Positions 24,632 to 38,800 of a stretch of 64,000 bases of DNA are shown in pieces. The notes beneath the pieces were generated by a model that saw only the letters and a program-made list of their open reading frames with translations, ran no database searches and was not told the origin of the DNA. A program made the translations under genes and the position numbers. Source of the stretch: Azadirachta indica (Eukaryota > Streptophyta > Magnoliopsida > Sapindales > Meliaceae). Location of the stretch: positions 10,042,481 through 10,106,480 of the forward strand of contig CM040448.1 of assembly GCA_022749755.1 (NCBI GenBank), in the 5' to 3' direction. How positions within the stretch are numbered: position 1 is the stretch's first letter; every line of letters starts with the position of its first letter.

Positions 24632-26539
24632 CTTAACAAGAAAATTAATTAATTAACTAATTAAATTATTGATTATAATAGAAGAATCTGATTTTTTTGA
24701 AATAAATAAAAAAATAAATATGTACAGAATCTAAGGAAAATACCGTTAATGGTCGTTTTTAATTATGGAATCGTTAATTCCTTTCTACGTATTTAAAGCA
24801 TTAGGGTTGTTGGCATCTTGACTAAAATGCCCTCACATGTTTCTCTAAATGACATTTCCCCATAAATCTTTCTTTGCATAACTTCAACAATTGCCTAGGG
24901 CAAAATTAGAAAAAAAAAATGCTCAATTAGGCTCCATTTCTCTAATGGGTTCTTACAATTAATATGTGAATCGAAATTTGCAAATTTTAATATTATATTA
25001 AGATATAAAAACTGATATAATACATATATATATTTAGATCAAAATTATTATTATGTATAAAATAGTTGTTAAATATTTTTATTATAATATATAATTGAAT
25101 AATATCTAATAGTGATATAAATTTTTTTATATTTTAATTTTTTAAATGTAAGTAATATTACTTTATTTTCCTAGAGAATTACTTGCTCAACAGTTTCATT
25201 TCCAGAGAATATTAGATATTCTTACTTAATTTTAATCACAAATTTTCAACTATCAATCATTCCACATTTTTCTTAATTCAAGCATAATTATTACTTTTAA
25301 GATATCAAATGCCCATGACAAGTATCATTTTTTAGAATTGAAAAACTTTATTTGAATGGAGAATAAAACTTTAATATTTGTCCAATGTCTATTATATTTT
25401 TACTATATAAATTGAGTATTTTATAATATAGAATTATATATCAACTAATATTCATTAAATCTAAAATAATGATTAATTTTTCTTCAAATCTCAAGAGCTA
25501 ATTAAGATGAAAAATTAATTATAAAAAATTATGTAGCTAGGTGTGTATGAGGCTGTACATGAGGTATGATATTTTAATTGAAGACTGGCTCTCATCCCAA
25601 CCAGCGTGTATCAAATCAAACATTAATGTAATAGTTTAATTTTTGGTAACTCTTATTATTTTATATTTTAATTCAAGTAATATAAGCAGTTTACGGCGTA
25701 GCCCAACAATCCCATTGAAGTACGAACATATGTCGGTTTGGACAAGCCAATTAAGCCTGTCCTAATTCATTCCAATTCATTCATGTTTGCTCTAAAACCT
25801 AAACTTTTCCTAATTGATCATATGCATACCAAAATAAGCTGCTTTAAAAATTAAATTAAATACAGTAAGAGACATAATTTTACACAGTAAAATTCAGCTG
25901 TAGATTATTAAAGACAACTGATCAACATACATGTCTGCAGTCATTGATCACTGATCATTCATTCAGTCTCAAGAATACGAACTCAGTAAACAGTTTACAA
26001 TTAATAGCTTTTGCAGCTGTGATCATCAGGGTCTACTGTATTTACATTGTACCAGTCATAATTAACAGCTAGATATAGCGTTGAACAAGAAGAAAAACAA
26101 ACAGCTATGCGTTTTTGTTTTTATATCAATGAAAGAGATACAACAGTAGTCCTACTCCAGCTAATGATAAACATATATCTTCAGTGTTTAGGTGTGAAAG
26201 TTGAGAAAGCATTTAGTATTATATGAAAGCAAAAACCAAGTTAATTGACAGTTTTCACCACTTAATAATAGTTTGTCTTCATGTATCAATAGAGTAAATT
26301 TGCAACGGGAAAATGTCATATTGCCTTCTCAAAAATGTACCTTTTTTTTCTAAAGAGAGATTTCTGTTGCCTTTAGCTCGAAATCTCACTATCAACACAT
26401 GAATATCTTAATTAGCTGCTTCCTCCTTGTACATTGATGGCTATGGGTAGGCTGAATGCATTAATAATTTGCTTTTAAAATAAAGCTAACAACGTGGAAA
26501 CCTATGAACAACGAATAGTATTCCTCATTGTAAGATTAC
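24632..26539. other. AT-rich upstream region of WIP2
   Basis: It contains the presumed WIP2 promoter and the CT-rich leader just right of the start codon. No other gene or repeat is recognisable. Confidence 0.5.
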
Positions 26540-26900
26540 TTATATTTTTACATCATTATACAGAATTATATTTATGCACTTCTGATAATTGAGATTAAAT
26601 TTAACACTAATTAATATATAATTAACGTATCATAATTTATGCACATAATAAATTCAATATCTATCATCAAAAGTGTTAGGGGACTGTTGATTTGTCTCCA
26701 TATATATATATATATATATATATGATAGGATCAATGGTTTTTTTTTTACAAAATTTTTTACATTAATCGTAAATTATTAAATATAAGTATATCTAACAAT
26801 TAAGATTATATCTGATCATATAATTAATGCATACATAATTAATACAAATGTTATATTTTTTTTATTTGTGTAATTTTTTAGTGTATTTCTTCTCTTACAA
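26540..26900. repeat. MITE-like sequence split around a (TA)n tract
   Basis: The left part ends GGGGACTGTTGATTTGTCTC and runs straight into (TA)n at 26698-26723. The right part begins GATAGGATCAATGG plus a T-run. Both resemble the termini of the foldbacks at 29906-30112 and 30128-30337. Confidence 0.5.
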
Positions 26901-27208
26901 TTTAATATTGTATTATTCATACTCTTATATGTTAATTTAAGTTTTTAAAATTAATTAATATAAAAGATCATGAGTAAATTAAAATAGTTTGAATGGGACC
27001 AATGTACTAAAATTTTCTCGCATTATTATTATGATTTTATGGTTGATCAAATTAGAATTAAATACATATGTGATAAGATCTTATTAGATAAATGTATAGG
27101 TGATGTGGTACATTTGTCTCACTTAAGACTTTCTTTTTATTCTAATATGACATAAAAGACAATTTGATCGAGTGGGGTTGTGTATGATTCCCTCTCGCTT
27201 GTTTTGTG

Positions 27209-27230
27209 TATATATATATATATATATATT
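27209..27230. repeat. (TA)n microsatellite
   Basis: About 11 TA units. Confidence 0.9.
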
Positions 27231-27611
27231 ATAACATTTCTATATCTATTTGTGTTTTCTTCTTTGTCTGAGTTTGTTCACGTGACAAGTGTATTTGATA
27301 AGTATAGAGATTTTGCATCTAGATGACTTATGATTTTACTTAGTTTTGAATGTACTAAAAAGTAGGATATTTGGTAAACAAACAAATTAATTAGAAATTA
27401 GACAATCACAATTTTTTTGGTAATTTGTACTCAATTGAGGCAAAATTTACTTCAAATCTAACATGAAATTAAACCCTTTCATAAATCTAACATGAGAAGA
27501 AAAATAAACGCTTACTACTAAACTATCAGTAGTTAGAAAGCTTACCCAAATAGTATCATAGATGCAGTACACACATATGAATATATGATATGGTATATAC
27601 TTACTACAATT

Positions 27612-27812
27612 ATGATGTAGATAGATATGCAGTACTATTACCCTATTGATGACATTTATTAAGAATCTGTAGAATGTAGAGTCGAGCAGAAGTGAAGAAC
27701 GAAGAGAGAAGCAAATGCTAATGCTATAGAAAGAAAGAATTCCGAGAAGCAAGTACACAAGCACATAAATACTACGGGCTGAAAAGAAGCTGCTGCCCAT
27801 CTCAGATTTCAC
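27612..27812 (-). CDS. Doubtful small ORF with hydrophobic N-terminus
   Basis: On the minus strand an ATG near 27800 opens MGSSFFSARSIYVLVYLLLG and continues with a strongly hydrophobic stretch, like a signal peptide or membrane anchor. A pyrimidine-rich leader (CTCTCTTCTC, about 27860) precedes it. The frame stays open to 27447, but after a possible GT donor (about 27640) the sequence looks random. No family recognised and no second exon found. It may be the first exon of a small secreted-peptide gene or chance. Confidence 0.2.
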
Positions 27813-29071
27813 AATAAGACCGTTTTAATTCAATGTTGAAGAGAGAAATTAAAGAGAAGAGAGATTTTTCAGTAATATGTTTTAATTTGATCGATGTTGC
27901 GGGACCATATTTGTCACTTGGTTTTTAGGAGAAGAAATGGGTGGTGGTGACAACGTGGGCAAAAGGTATGCATTTATGGGGGACATTTTGCTGCACTACT
28001 GGTGTTTTTTTCTGCATACCCTCACATTGAACCATAAATCTAGCATAGATGTTCAGCACAAACTAAAGTTATAAGACCGCAAATTTTTCACTTTCTACTT
28101 TTCCTCAAAAGCAAAAAAGAAAAAGGGACATTTCTTGGCTGTTATGGCCCTTATTAATTAATATAATTCTGTATATATAATCTTTTTATTTGCATACAAT
28201 CTCATCATCATCTACATATACTTAAATTATACCAACTAAAATATACTATAGGTTAAAATTAAGATATGTTCTATGCATAGCTTGCTTCAGCTTTTATGGA
28301 TTAAATGCTTAAATCTTGAGAAATTTTCAGGTGCCATAAAAATACCGAATCATTCATGCTTCTATTTAAGGAACATATGTTTTATATATAGTTTTTATTG
28401 AATGGTCCTAACTATTTTACTGTTTTTCTTTTAAATCATTGACAAATACTTAATAAAGTTCCAAGTATTTTTAAGTACACGAGTACGTAAAAAAAGATTA
28501 ACTAAAAAGATATTTATTTATTTTAAATTATTTTGGATCATCAAACAATCCAACTCTCTCTTTTAAAATAATACTAGAAATTAATTATTTTAAAGATACA
28601 CCACCTTATAAGAGTAGTACATGTTAATATATAACCATAAACTCTAAACCTAGTGGTCCTACATATATTAGTTATATATGTATCTATATTTCTATGGAGA
28701 AGACAAACAGAAGGACCAAATTAAACCCTTTCTCTATCTAATTTAATACTGAAAATCAATCTTCTCTCAAAAAGCTCAAAGCCCGATGCCCCCAGCTAGG
28801 GTTTGAAGCTTTACAAAATTTCTTGTGCTTAGCAAAACATGTAGCGATTTCTCAAAGGAAATCAGAACATGTTAGCACATTTTCGGTACATGGAGTGGGG
28901 GAAGCACTATAATACACGCATCTGGATAAGCAAATCCAGAGAATGCATGTATACATTAAACCCCAGTTAATTTAATGTTAAAATAATGTTGATTAGATTA
29001 TAAAAGTGAAATCGAAAATGTAGCAGAAAGTCTTTGAGTGTTGACCGGAAATCCCATGGTGCTTTTGTATC

Positions 29072-29108
<37 letters not shown>
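29072..29108. repeat. (TA)n(TG)n microsatellite
   Basis: TA units followed by about 10 TG units. ORFs on both strands here are repeat artefacts. Confidence 0.95.
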
Positions 29109-29905
29109 TTGTATATATATTCTGTGTTGTGTCATGTTTCCAAGACAGCACGAGTGTGTGTGTATTGAATTTGTAAGAATAAAGACCACGTCGAGTTTCC
29201 ATGTCTATGTCTTGCTCTTAGATTTTCAAACATTTCTGCTTCTGCTATTGCAAATCCCCAAAATCTCCATAATTCTTTTAATGAAGGTCAAGTACACCAA
29301 GGCTTAGTATTAATTGTTGTTTATTTAATTTTTACATCAAGGGCTATTACTATTAACATTAATTTAAAGTGATGTTGGTGGGAATTTTTTTTGGGGCATA
29401 ATTAATTAATAAGAGTTAAATGAAAGAAAATTTTTTTATTTTTTTAATACGGTAACTAGATAGTTTTATTAATATTTGATATCTGTTACATTTTATATAT
29501 AATTAAGTACTCTTATATAACAAAACCCTTTAAATGATTATCATTAACGACATTATTGAATGCTTAACTATTAAAGTGCTTTTAGAATTACGTATTCGAC
29601 AAGACTTATAAGCCATTTGCTTAAAAAGATTATTCCGAATTTAATTTTTTTTTTTTTACGATTTTAATTTTAAAGTGACAACCAAAATAAGAATAGACAT
29701 AAAAACATTTTTAATTATGTCAAAAAAATAAAAAAAAACCCTCCTATAAATCTATGATGTCTATGATGTTGAGCACGATGAGAAAATGGGATATAAAAAT
29801 TACATTTGATGACCACGATGAGAAAATATTTTATTTCCTTAAAAAATTATTATTCTAATTAACTGAAAATAAATCTTGAATGTTCAATATATATATATAT
29901 ATATA

Positions 29906-30112
29906 AAGGCAAGATTAATGGCTTTTTTTTTTTTACACAATTTATTATGTCAAATATAAACCATTAAATTTATATACATTTAACAATTGAAATTGCATTT
30001 GATTATATAATTAATGCATAATTAATGTATATATCAAATATAATCTCAACCGTTGAATATGTTTAAATACATATTCTATATTTATCGATGCAATGCTCTT
30101 GATCATATTATG
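29906..30112. mobile_element. MITE-like foldback in (TA)n, copy 1
   Basis: It lies between (TA)n tracts at 29886-29905 and 30112-30128. It begins AAGGCAAGATTAATGGC plus a T-run and ACACA. Inner arms ATTTAACAATTGAAATTGCA and ATATAATCTCAACCGTTGAA are roughly complementary. No coding capacity. Confidence 0.6.
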
Positions 30113-30127
30113 TATATATATATATAT

Positions 30128-30337
30128 AGTAGAATTAAAAGCCTTTTTTTTTTTTACACAAAATCTTACATCAATTGTAAATCGTTAGATATTTGCACAT
30201 TTAACGGTTGATATTGTATTAATTATGAATATATTAATTATATAATTAGATACAATCTCAACCGTTAGATGTCTCTATATATTTACAATTAATACAAAAT
30301 TTTATATAAAATAAAGAGACTATTGATTCTGTCCCTC
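30128..30337. mobile_element. MITE-like foldback in (TA)n, copy 2
   Basis: About 210 bp, bounded on both sides by (TA)n. The arms carry CATTTAACGGTTGATATTGT (30198-30217) against its near-complement ACAATCTCAACCGTTAGATG (30252-30271). Outer arms ATTGTAAATCGTTAGATAT and TATATTTACAATTAAT also pair partly. The ends are TAGAATTAAAAGCC and AGACTATTGATTCTGTCCCT, shared with other copies in this region. Confidence 0.65.
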
Positions 30338-31169
30338 TATATATATATATATATATATGCTCCGTTGAAAAATTAATACACTAAAAAATTGTGTTCACGC
30401 TCAAACTTGCACCAATAAAATTGGAATGGCTGAAAATATATAAAAATCTTTAAAAGGATTCACCATTAATTGACTCGTCTTTTTAGTTGAATTAATTGAT
30501 GATTAAATATCCTTCTGCGATTAGCACTTAACAAAAGAATCAACTAATATTTATTGCAAGATGATTAATTGGTAGCACCACTCAACTTTACCACTAAACA
30601 TAATATGATATTTATCTACAAATTAATAATTACTCCTTGTCGTTTTCTACTTAAAAATTCCAAAGAAAGAAGTTTTAATTCTTTTTGTTTTTATATATTA
30701 GATCATCTAAACCAAATTCTTTCTTAAATAATAATTATTCATTGTCGTTTTCTAGTTTAAAATGCTAAAGAAGAAGTTTTAAACATTTACATATATATAT
30801 ATATTATATAAATTTAAATCAAATTCTTTTTAAAATTTAATGAGAAGTGAAATTTAAACTATAAATTTTTCTTATTACCTAAATAAGAAAATAACAAAAA
30901 TACTTCTTGATATGAAGTTGCTACAATAATTACCCGGAAAACATGAACCCTTACTCATCATTAGTTAAATTCGAGAAAATTTAAAAATATCATATATGCC
31001 TCAAACCACGTGAATCATGTCTAGAGATAAATATGTACACAATTTACACATAAAGATATGAAAGAAAGCATTCATGTCATTTACATACCTAAGGAAACCT
31101 CTAAATACTATAAAATTAATATATAATAATTATCACACATGTAATATATAATTTTAAGTCTTGAAAGTT

Positions 31170-31445
31170 GTTAGATTTAATAATTTATAAACAGATAAAA
31201 AATATGTACAATTATATGATTATTGTTTATTATCGGCAATTTCATATTTTTATACAATATTATATTTATATTTTTGTTTGTAAATTGTTAAATTTATACA
31301 CTTTTAATTTTAAAATTAAATTTAATATATGTATTATTTATACATATTAAATTTAATTTTAATCGTTGAAAATATTTATATTTAACGATGAATAATTAAT
31401 ATAAATATATATATATATTTATGGGACTATCTGGTCCTCTTCTAT
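31170..31445. repeat. MITE-like foldback, copy 3, with near-perfect palindrome
   Basis: The core TAAAATTAAATTTAATAT (31311-31328) is repeated inverted at 31344-31361. The right side ends in (TA)n followed by TATGGGACTATCTGGTCCTC, similar to the GGACTGTTGATTTGTCYC end seen at 26680 and 30320. The 60-codon ORF at 31168 is this repeat translated. Confidence 0.5.
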
Positions 31446-32864
31446 ACATGATATATAGATTGGACATATGTAAAAGCTGCGGAAGAGCTTTCAAGATGGG
31501 GATACTATATTATATCAATTATATGATGGTGGAGCCTGGTGTTTTAAAGTAACAGACTAATAGTTAACTGAAAAGGTAAACATGATCAATGATAGAGATA
31601 GTGAACAATGGGAAAAAATATTAATAGACATGAAAATATCCATAGAATCTGTGAGTGCATCTGTGATTGATTTAATTGATAAAAATATGTTTTTAGAGTG
31701 ATACAAAACGTTTAGAATTAGAATTTGATTTAACTTGAAATTTGAAAAAGAATGATTTTATACACATAACATTTTAAAATATATAGAGATATATGTAGCA
31801 GGATGACCACAATGATCATATGATACAATACAAAATAATAATTACAAGAAAATAATAATGGAAGAACACTGTTAATTATAAATTATTGACACCATCCGAT
31901 GTCTTTGGCTTTAGGCTTATCGAAGTCTAAGGTTTGAGTCAAACATATTTTTAAAAAAATAAATAAATGAGGGAAAAAAAGGGGAGAAAGAAGTGGGAAT
32001 TAGTGAAATATAGCACTAAGATCTTTTTTTTTTTTAATTTGCCAACATTTTCATTTTTAAGATCCTAATTTGAAAAAAATGTAATGTTATTTTACAATAA
32101 CATAAAGCTAAATAAAGAATTTCTTTAATTTTAAGTGGATTGCCCTTAGATTTAAAGTGTTCAGATAAAAAGAAGCTATCAATTTCTTCATTAATTGATT
32201 ACAACTAAATTATTAAATTTTGGACTTTAAGAAAGATCTTTGAAACTCTTTTAAAAAGTTAAAATATTTAATATATAAAAATTTAAAAAAATAAAAAGAA
32301 ATGAAATTTAACTTCGTCATTTTAGTTTCACTAATTTTCAAGAAAAAAAGAATTGAATTGTTTTTAACAACTAAATAAGCATAATAATTTATTTTTTTTT
32401 TACTAAAAACGCTACATAAAACAGAACTAATACTCTTTTTTAAATTAGTAAGCAAAATCTCTTGAAAGAAAAGAAATAACCAAAACTACGCACAGCCAAG
32501 AACATAACTGACAACACTAAATCTGCTTTTCCGATGTTTTGTATAGTAATAGTAAATCTACTTGCTTGGTTCTGTTACCAGTGTTGTATTAGCCAACAAA
32601 ATCATCAGCTACACCAGCCAACATCGGAAGAAAGAATAAATCTCAGCTTGATCAACTGGGTAGTACACAATCACTGGCCTAAAATCAAATCAAATAGAAA
32701 GCTGGTGCTAGCTAATCAAATGTTAAAGCAAAATGAAAAGAAAAAGCTCGAAACTTTACTACTCAATTTCCTTTGAAAAATCGTCTTATACTACAACACA
32801 CAACAAACATTAATAATATAGATCAAAATTTGTTTACATTATAAATCAAATGCAGGGGACCAGA
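31446..32864. other. AT-rich stretch between repeats and the NRPA1 3' end
   Basis: No gene recognised. The last few hundred bases should include the NRPA1 3' UTR and polyadenylation region (transcription is leftward). ORFs at 32213-32455 and 32534-32776 have no recognisable domain. Confidence 0.5.
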
Positions 32865-35800
32865 TTAAGCCTCCACTTTCTGCATCAAATCAAAAGATCC
32901 AGTCCCCATCTTTACTGGCAACCCAAGACAAATCCTAGCGGATGGAGTCTCCAACTTGTCCACCTCCCCATATGATGCTGCTTCAACAATGAACTTGGAT
33001 GCCGTCTCAAAAGTCATTTTACTAAAAGGTGATACTGATTCTGCTATGCCCCCAAGTCGGCTCATTGGACGATATCCACCCGAATGGGTCATATAGTCAG
33101 CAATCAGAGATAAATGCCGGCTATTGACAGATATTCCATAAGAACCAAAAACATGCTTTATCTCCCTGATGATGGTTTCCCTGGCTGCTTCAACACCATA
33201 TGTTTCTAGCATGGCTTGAATGTTGTTGGAATATACGTACCTAACATCAAGAAAATCTTGCAATCGCCAAAGTGCATGGAAATCAATTCCTGTTGTATGC
33301 AGTGCCTGGACTTTTTCTTTTTCTTCAGGCTTAATATCTTCCCTTTTTTTGGGATCTTTCCCATAGTATATCACTTGACTCTCTTTGCAGTTAGTTACTT
33401 GACACTGATCTATCTTCCCAGAGCTCTGTATGTAAACCTTGTTGGCTGTATGCCGAGCAATCTGCAAACGACAGACGAAGAGCAAAACCTGATCAGAGAA
33501 ACTTACAGTTATAAAACAACCAAAATTCCAAATAAAAAATGCCTGATGAACAAAAAGGCTTGAAGGACTTTTTTTATTCAACATCTGAATTTGAATTTAA
33601 TTAGTACCTCCACAACTTCAATCAACATATTCCTTCTATTGGCAGGCTAAAGCTCACAGTTTTGTTTTTAAGATTTTAACTGAGAGAGAAAACTTTTCCA
33701 TTTCCAAGCCAATGCATAATTTATTGGTTGTACTTTGGAAGACAATGTTCAAGCTCATGGAAGAGAAGATAAATATATTTCAGTCTCAAACCTTGGTGCT
33801 ACTCCACAAAAAAGCATCAAAGAAGACTTACTTGAAAGAAAGAAAGGGGAGCATCTAATGCAATGCAGTAGTTTTTAATACAAGCCATTTCTCTCAGATT
33901 TGAACAAGGAAAGCTGAATGTCAAGTACTTACAATAGTGGTGGACAGTGATAAATACAATTTGGAATAAATAACTTTAATTCGATTCCTATCTTTGTTGA
34001 TCTTTATCAGATGAAAGATCCATCTCACAATAGGTTTCAGCATAACCAATTTCACAGAAAATACTCCAATTTCATAACTTCAAGCAATTCTGACCTTAAT
34101 GTTAGAAAAGAATTAAATAACACTTCAAGAAAGGGTTAAAAGTCCCTCTCAGAACCAGTCAGATTACACTCATATTTATGCAATAATAGCATATAATTTT
34201 CAGTCCACCTAAGTGCAGTTCAATGAAAAATTAGCAGTAAATGTTCAAAACCTATGAGTAGAAGTTTGCACAAAGTGCCACTAAAGAATAAAGATAATTG
34301 GAGAACTCTTCTGGTTCCCAAAATGCATTTTGTTTGATTAGATATAAGGCATATACTATGATAACATTTAAAATGAAGAAATGAGAGTACCTGAGCCAAC
34401 AGGATATGAGGTTCATTAATAAATTTGAAATGAGCCTCAAAGTGCATCCCCTTTGCTGCCACATAGATTGCTCTATCAGTTTCCTTTTTAACTAATTTTG
34501 CTCTGACCCTTTTCCGTTTTGTTTCTGATTTGGTCTTTTTCTTACTTGAATTTTGCATAGAGGCTTTTAGATTTTTAGAGGCTCCATGCTTACTAATTTC
34601 AATCTCATTTTCAACCTCCTTTTCAGACTGATCATTGTCACCCTCGTTTGGAGCCTGATCATTTTCACTCTCGTTTTCAGCCTGATCAATTTCACTCCCT
34701 GCATTCTGTTCCTCTTCAGAATCATCCTCATAGTCCTTCTCATCTGTGGCTCGCTGTTTTTGCTTCTGTGCATCCATACCAAGATCCTCAGCATCTTCAC
34801 CATATTCTTCATCTACATCATCATTGTCTCCCCTATGTTGTGATCCAATGCCAGAAGCTTCTTCATCCATCTCATTTGAAGCCTTTGATGAAGAACCCGA
34901 CATGGAATTTTTTATGCCACTAATTTTGGAAAGCAGAAGTAAATGATTCTGAATAGCATCCTCCAACTCCCTGACAAATACAACCTCTAAAATTTCCTCC
35001 CAGTCTTCCACAGTGATATTAGTGTATCTTGGATAGCTTTTAGGTTTGTAAAGCTTCATTGTAAGCACATAAACAGTACACGTCTGGCCATCATGACAAG
35101 TAAATGCCTGGACGTCTACATTAATTCTCTCTATTATATCTGCAACTGTGATTTTCTTTAACTTGTCAGCAATACGCTTCGCATCCTCCCTGCACAAAGA
35201 AAATACATTTAATTTCAAGCCTAAATTGTTAAATATATATATATATATATCATTTCATCCAGCAGCACTTGACAGGAAGAAAAATCTATAGTGCTAGAAT
35301 GAAGCTGAAAGCAACTCACTCTGTTTTCCCCACTTGAAAGGGGCATGTCATAACCGGAGTCTTGATATCCTTTGAAGCAATTGTCAAGATTTCTTGTAGA
35401 CGTGGAATCCCAAGGGTGACGTTCATTTCACCTCGCCCAGCAAGATGAAAAGTATTCAACCTGACAGATTATAGCAATAATAAAATAAGTTTCAAAATAA
35501 AACAATTAATCCAGAATACAGAGACTTAATTAATGCTTAAAAAAATTAAATGCGTTCCAATGTCCAAGATTCTATTCAACTAAACATTGACAAATGGTTC
35601 CAGTAAGAAACAAACTACTTTTGCAGAGTTTTCTAAATCTTCACAAAACTTTCATAAAACAAGCATAAAATAGATAATTGGTAATGCACAAGAAAGTTAA
35701 ATATGTTTATTTCAAGAATTTGCCACAGTTATCCCTCTTAAACACAACAGAAGAATGTTGGTAACTAAACACACGCTCCTTGTTATCACTGGATAAACCC

Positions 35801-38800
35801 TGTCAACATAAGAACTGCTATCTGAACATTATAAATAAAAAAGCAAATGGTCATTTTAAAAGCTCCTGTAAACCCGGTATTCTCAAACAATAACAGAGGG
35901 AGAGGAAGAGGAAAACTCAAGACTATCTATCTAGAAAAGGACAAAAAAAGATCAATATAAAACTAAAAACCATCATCCTGCCAAATAAATCATTAAAAAA
36001 CTGAGACTAAATTTGGGTGAACTTGAACTTGACAAATGAAACAGAAGGCGAGAGGAGAGGAACAGAGATTGAACTGGCATCGATCATGTTTTCAGAAAAA
36101 AGAAAAAGAAAATTGCTACTGTGCAATTTTAATGAGCAGATATATACTAAATATCAAGCAGCACCCATCTAGGTTAAAATAAAAGGAAACAGAAGCATCT
36201 CACGTCATCTGTGTTGAAGGTTCTCCAACAGACTGGGCAGCAAGCAGACCAACTGGTTCTCCTGGCTGAGCAAGACTTAGCACATACTTGTGCTTCAAAA
36301 GTTTAAAGAAGTCCTTTTTCACCAATTTATGACAAAACAGATCATTTGAGAGCAATTTATCTGAGAACTTCTCAGCTTTGTCCTTTAGAGCATCTGGCAA
36401 CTCCATAATATAACCATTGGATGCATCGAGCTCATCGTCACATTTCTTATAAATCATATCTTGATTCTGGAAAAGACACAAAAGATAAGAAACTAGTTTT
36501 TTTTTTTTTTTTGGTCTCTTTCAATATACTGGTTCAAAGTTGGGAATAGTTCATACTGCTGCCAGTGCTTGAAATTTTGAGATAAAGCTTGTTTGATGAA
36601 CATCCACACCATCTTCTCCATAGCGAAATTGAATAATGGAACCATCAGCATCGCGGACGCTATAATCATAACAGATTTTCAGGCACTCAAGATTTTTTAT
36701 TAGACACCTCTGAAGGTATCCACTGCGAGATGTTTTGACTGCTGTATCTACTAACCTATAAAATTGAAAGATCACATTAAAAACTCAAAAAAAAAAAAAA
36801 AAGATCAACAGTATGTCATGAGTATATGAGTTTAAGATTTTATCTTTAACACATGAAATATAATGATCATAAGTAATATTGCTGGATGCACCATAACCCC
36901 AACAGCAGCTAAGACAAGCCAGAAAAAATGAAGTTCATTTACCCCTCCCGACCGGCCATGCAATGGAAGTAATATTCTTGAGGGCGAAGACCAGTAAGGA
37001 AGCGATCAACAATAAAGCCACCAGCACGTGGAGCCCAATCCCAACGATAAAAGCTAGGTAACGTCTTTCCAGAAACCATTCGAGGCACTCGCTTTCCTTC
37101 CAGTTCTTGTTGACCCAAATGGGAAGATATTTGCTGGAAATTAACCTGATCAAAGCATGATGAATATGGTGAATGCTAAGAAAAGATATGTAGATCCCTA
37201 TGAAGCATACAATTTTCTTTCAGAAGAAAAAAAAAAAAAAAGATAGTATATCCATTCAGGTTTCAACTAGTTTCAAATGAAAATTAAGGTCAAGTCAAGT
37301 ACCCCATCGCCATCAATCGAAAGTCCAAAGAACTCAAAAAACAAGAAAAGAAGAAGATGAATACATCCAACCAAACGCACTAAATTTGAAAATCTCAATT
37401 GATAAAAGCTACTTTCCATGAATCTCCATGATGCAAGGAGAATTCAAAAGAAACTGGTACCAAATTATTCCCTTATCACAACCCCAAACAAAGCTAAGAT
37501 AGGTTTTATTTAACAAGTTGTATTTGACATAAATAGTGGACCCAATACCAAGTTGTATTCATAGAGTTAGCAGCTGTTGCATTCTTATTTAACAAAGAAT
37601 TGACCAGCAAACCCAATTTTGACTTGCTATTCAACATACCACAAAAAATACACAAACAGCGTATTCCTACCATTCCCACCCAGAAGGCAACCTGCATAGT
37701 AAGATTATCAAATCCATTTTAGGTACTCCTTAATACCAATGCACAGCTGATTTTCATAAAGGAGTAATTCATAGGGGATCTTTCCGCTTACACAGTTTAT
37801 CGCTACAACACTCATCCACCAACTAGCCCTCTCAACATCAAACCTACATAAGATTCTCGCATTACATCTTTTACCAGTAGGTTGGTGAATGATTCTTTGA
37901 TTCCTGTGTTTGAACCACCAAGACTTATTTCTATGGCCAAAATACCAAGTGTAATTCAATTCTTTAGCATGGTGCACATTAATTTATGTGACTTACATGC
38001 TTCAGTAATAGTTCACCTAGATAGAAAAACCAACATCTGTTGTCTGTAAACAGTGCAGACATGCTACAAAACAGTGCCCAATGACAAATCTATCCTAGAC
38101 AATTTCCCACTAAACTGGCATCACAAGTTCATACAAGTTTCACCATAATCGCAATAACATGAACAAATTATGCCCTAAGAAGTAAACAAGAGATTGCAGC
38201 ATACAACAAAGGACAAATGGTTATTGAACAGAAAAGATCAAACACCTAAATTTGGTATACAGAAGGTAACTACAAGACTACCATAAAAGTATAATAAAGA
38301 ATTTCAGAAATGCTCTCTATACTTCATTCTTAAAGAGAGTGGAATGGTATTTTGTGTTAAGTTTGCAGTTTTTTGTTATATTTTTTATTTCGTTGCATTA
38401 GGGCAATTCATGAGCTTGAACTATTTGTTGCATAAAATAGTTCAATCCCATGCTTGGTGGCGTCTAAGGGACAAGGAGCAGTAGTCCTTGGCACTTAAGA
38501 CAAATTTTGAATAATAAATAATTTAAATAATCTAAAAAATATGCATATATTTATAAGTTTATTATTATAGTACACCATTTATATATGTTATAACAAAACT
38601 TAAATTAGTATCTAAACATTTAGTTGACTTTTATTTCGTCGTTCAATTAGTTTCACAGTGAAATTATATACACAACCTACCTCAATCCTATACTACATCA
38701 AACGCAAGATAGAACAAAATAAATCCAGCATACAAAAAATGCACTAGAGTACACCTTTAGTCCACCATAACCAACTATATTAAACCAGATGGACTAGATT

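Noticed and set aside
28998..29307. ORFs on both strands with Cys-Val or Thr-His runs
   Set aside because: Translations of the (TG)n microsatellite.
34567..34946. Several overlapping ORFs on both strands (up to 91 aa)
   Set aside because: They are other-frame readings of the acidic, low-complexity NRPA1 exon 20, whose true frame is fixed by splice phase and by homology on both sides.
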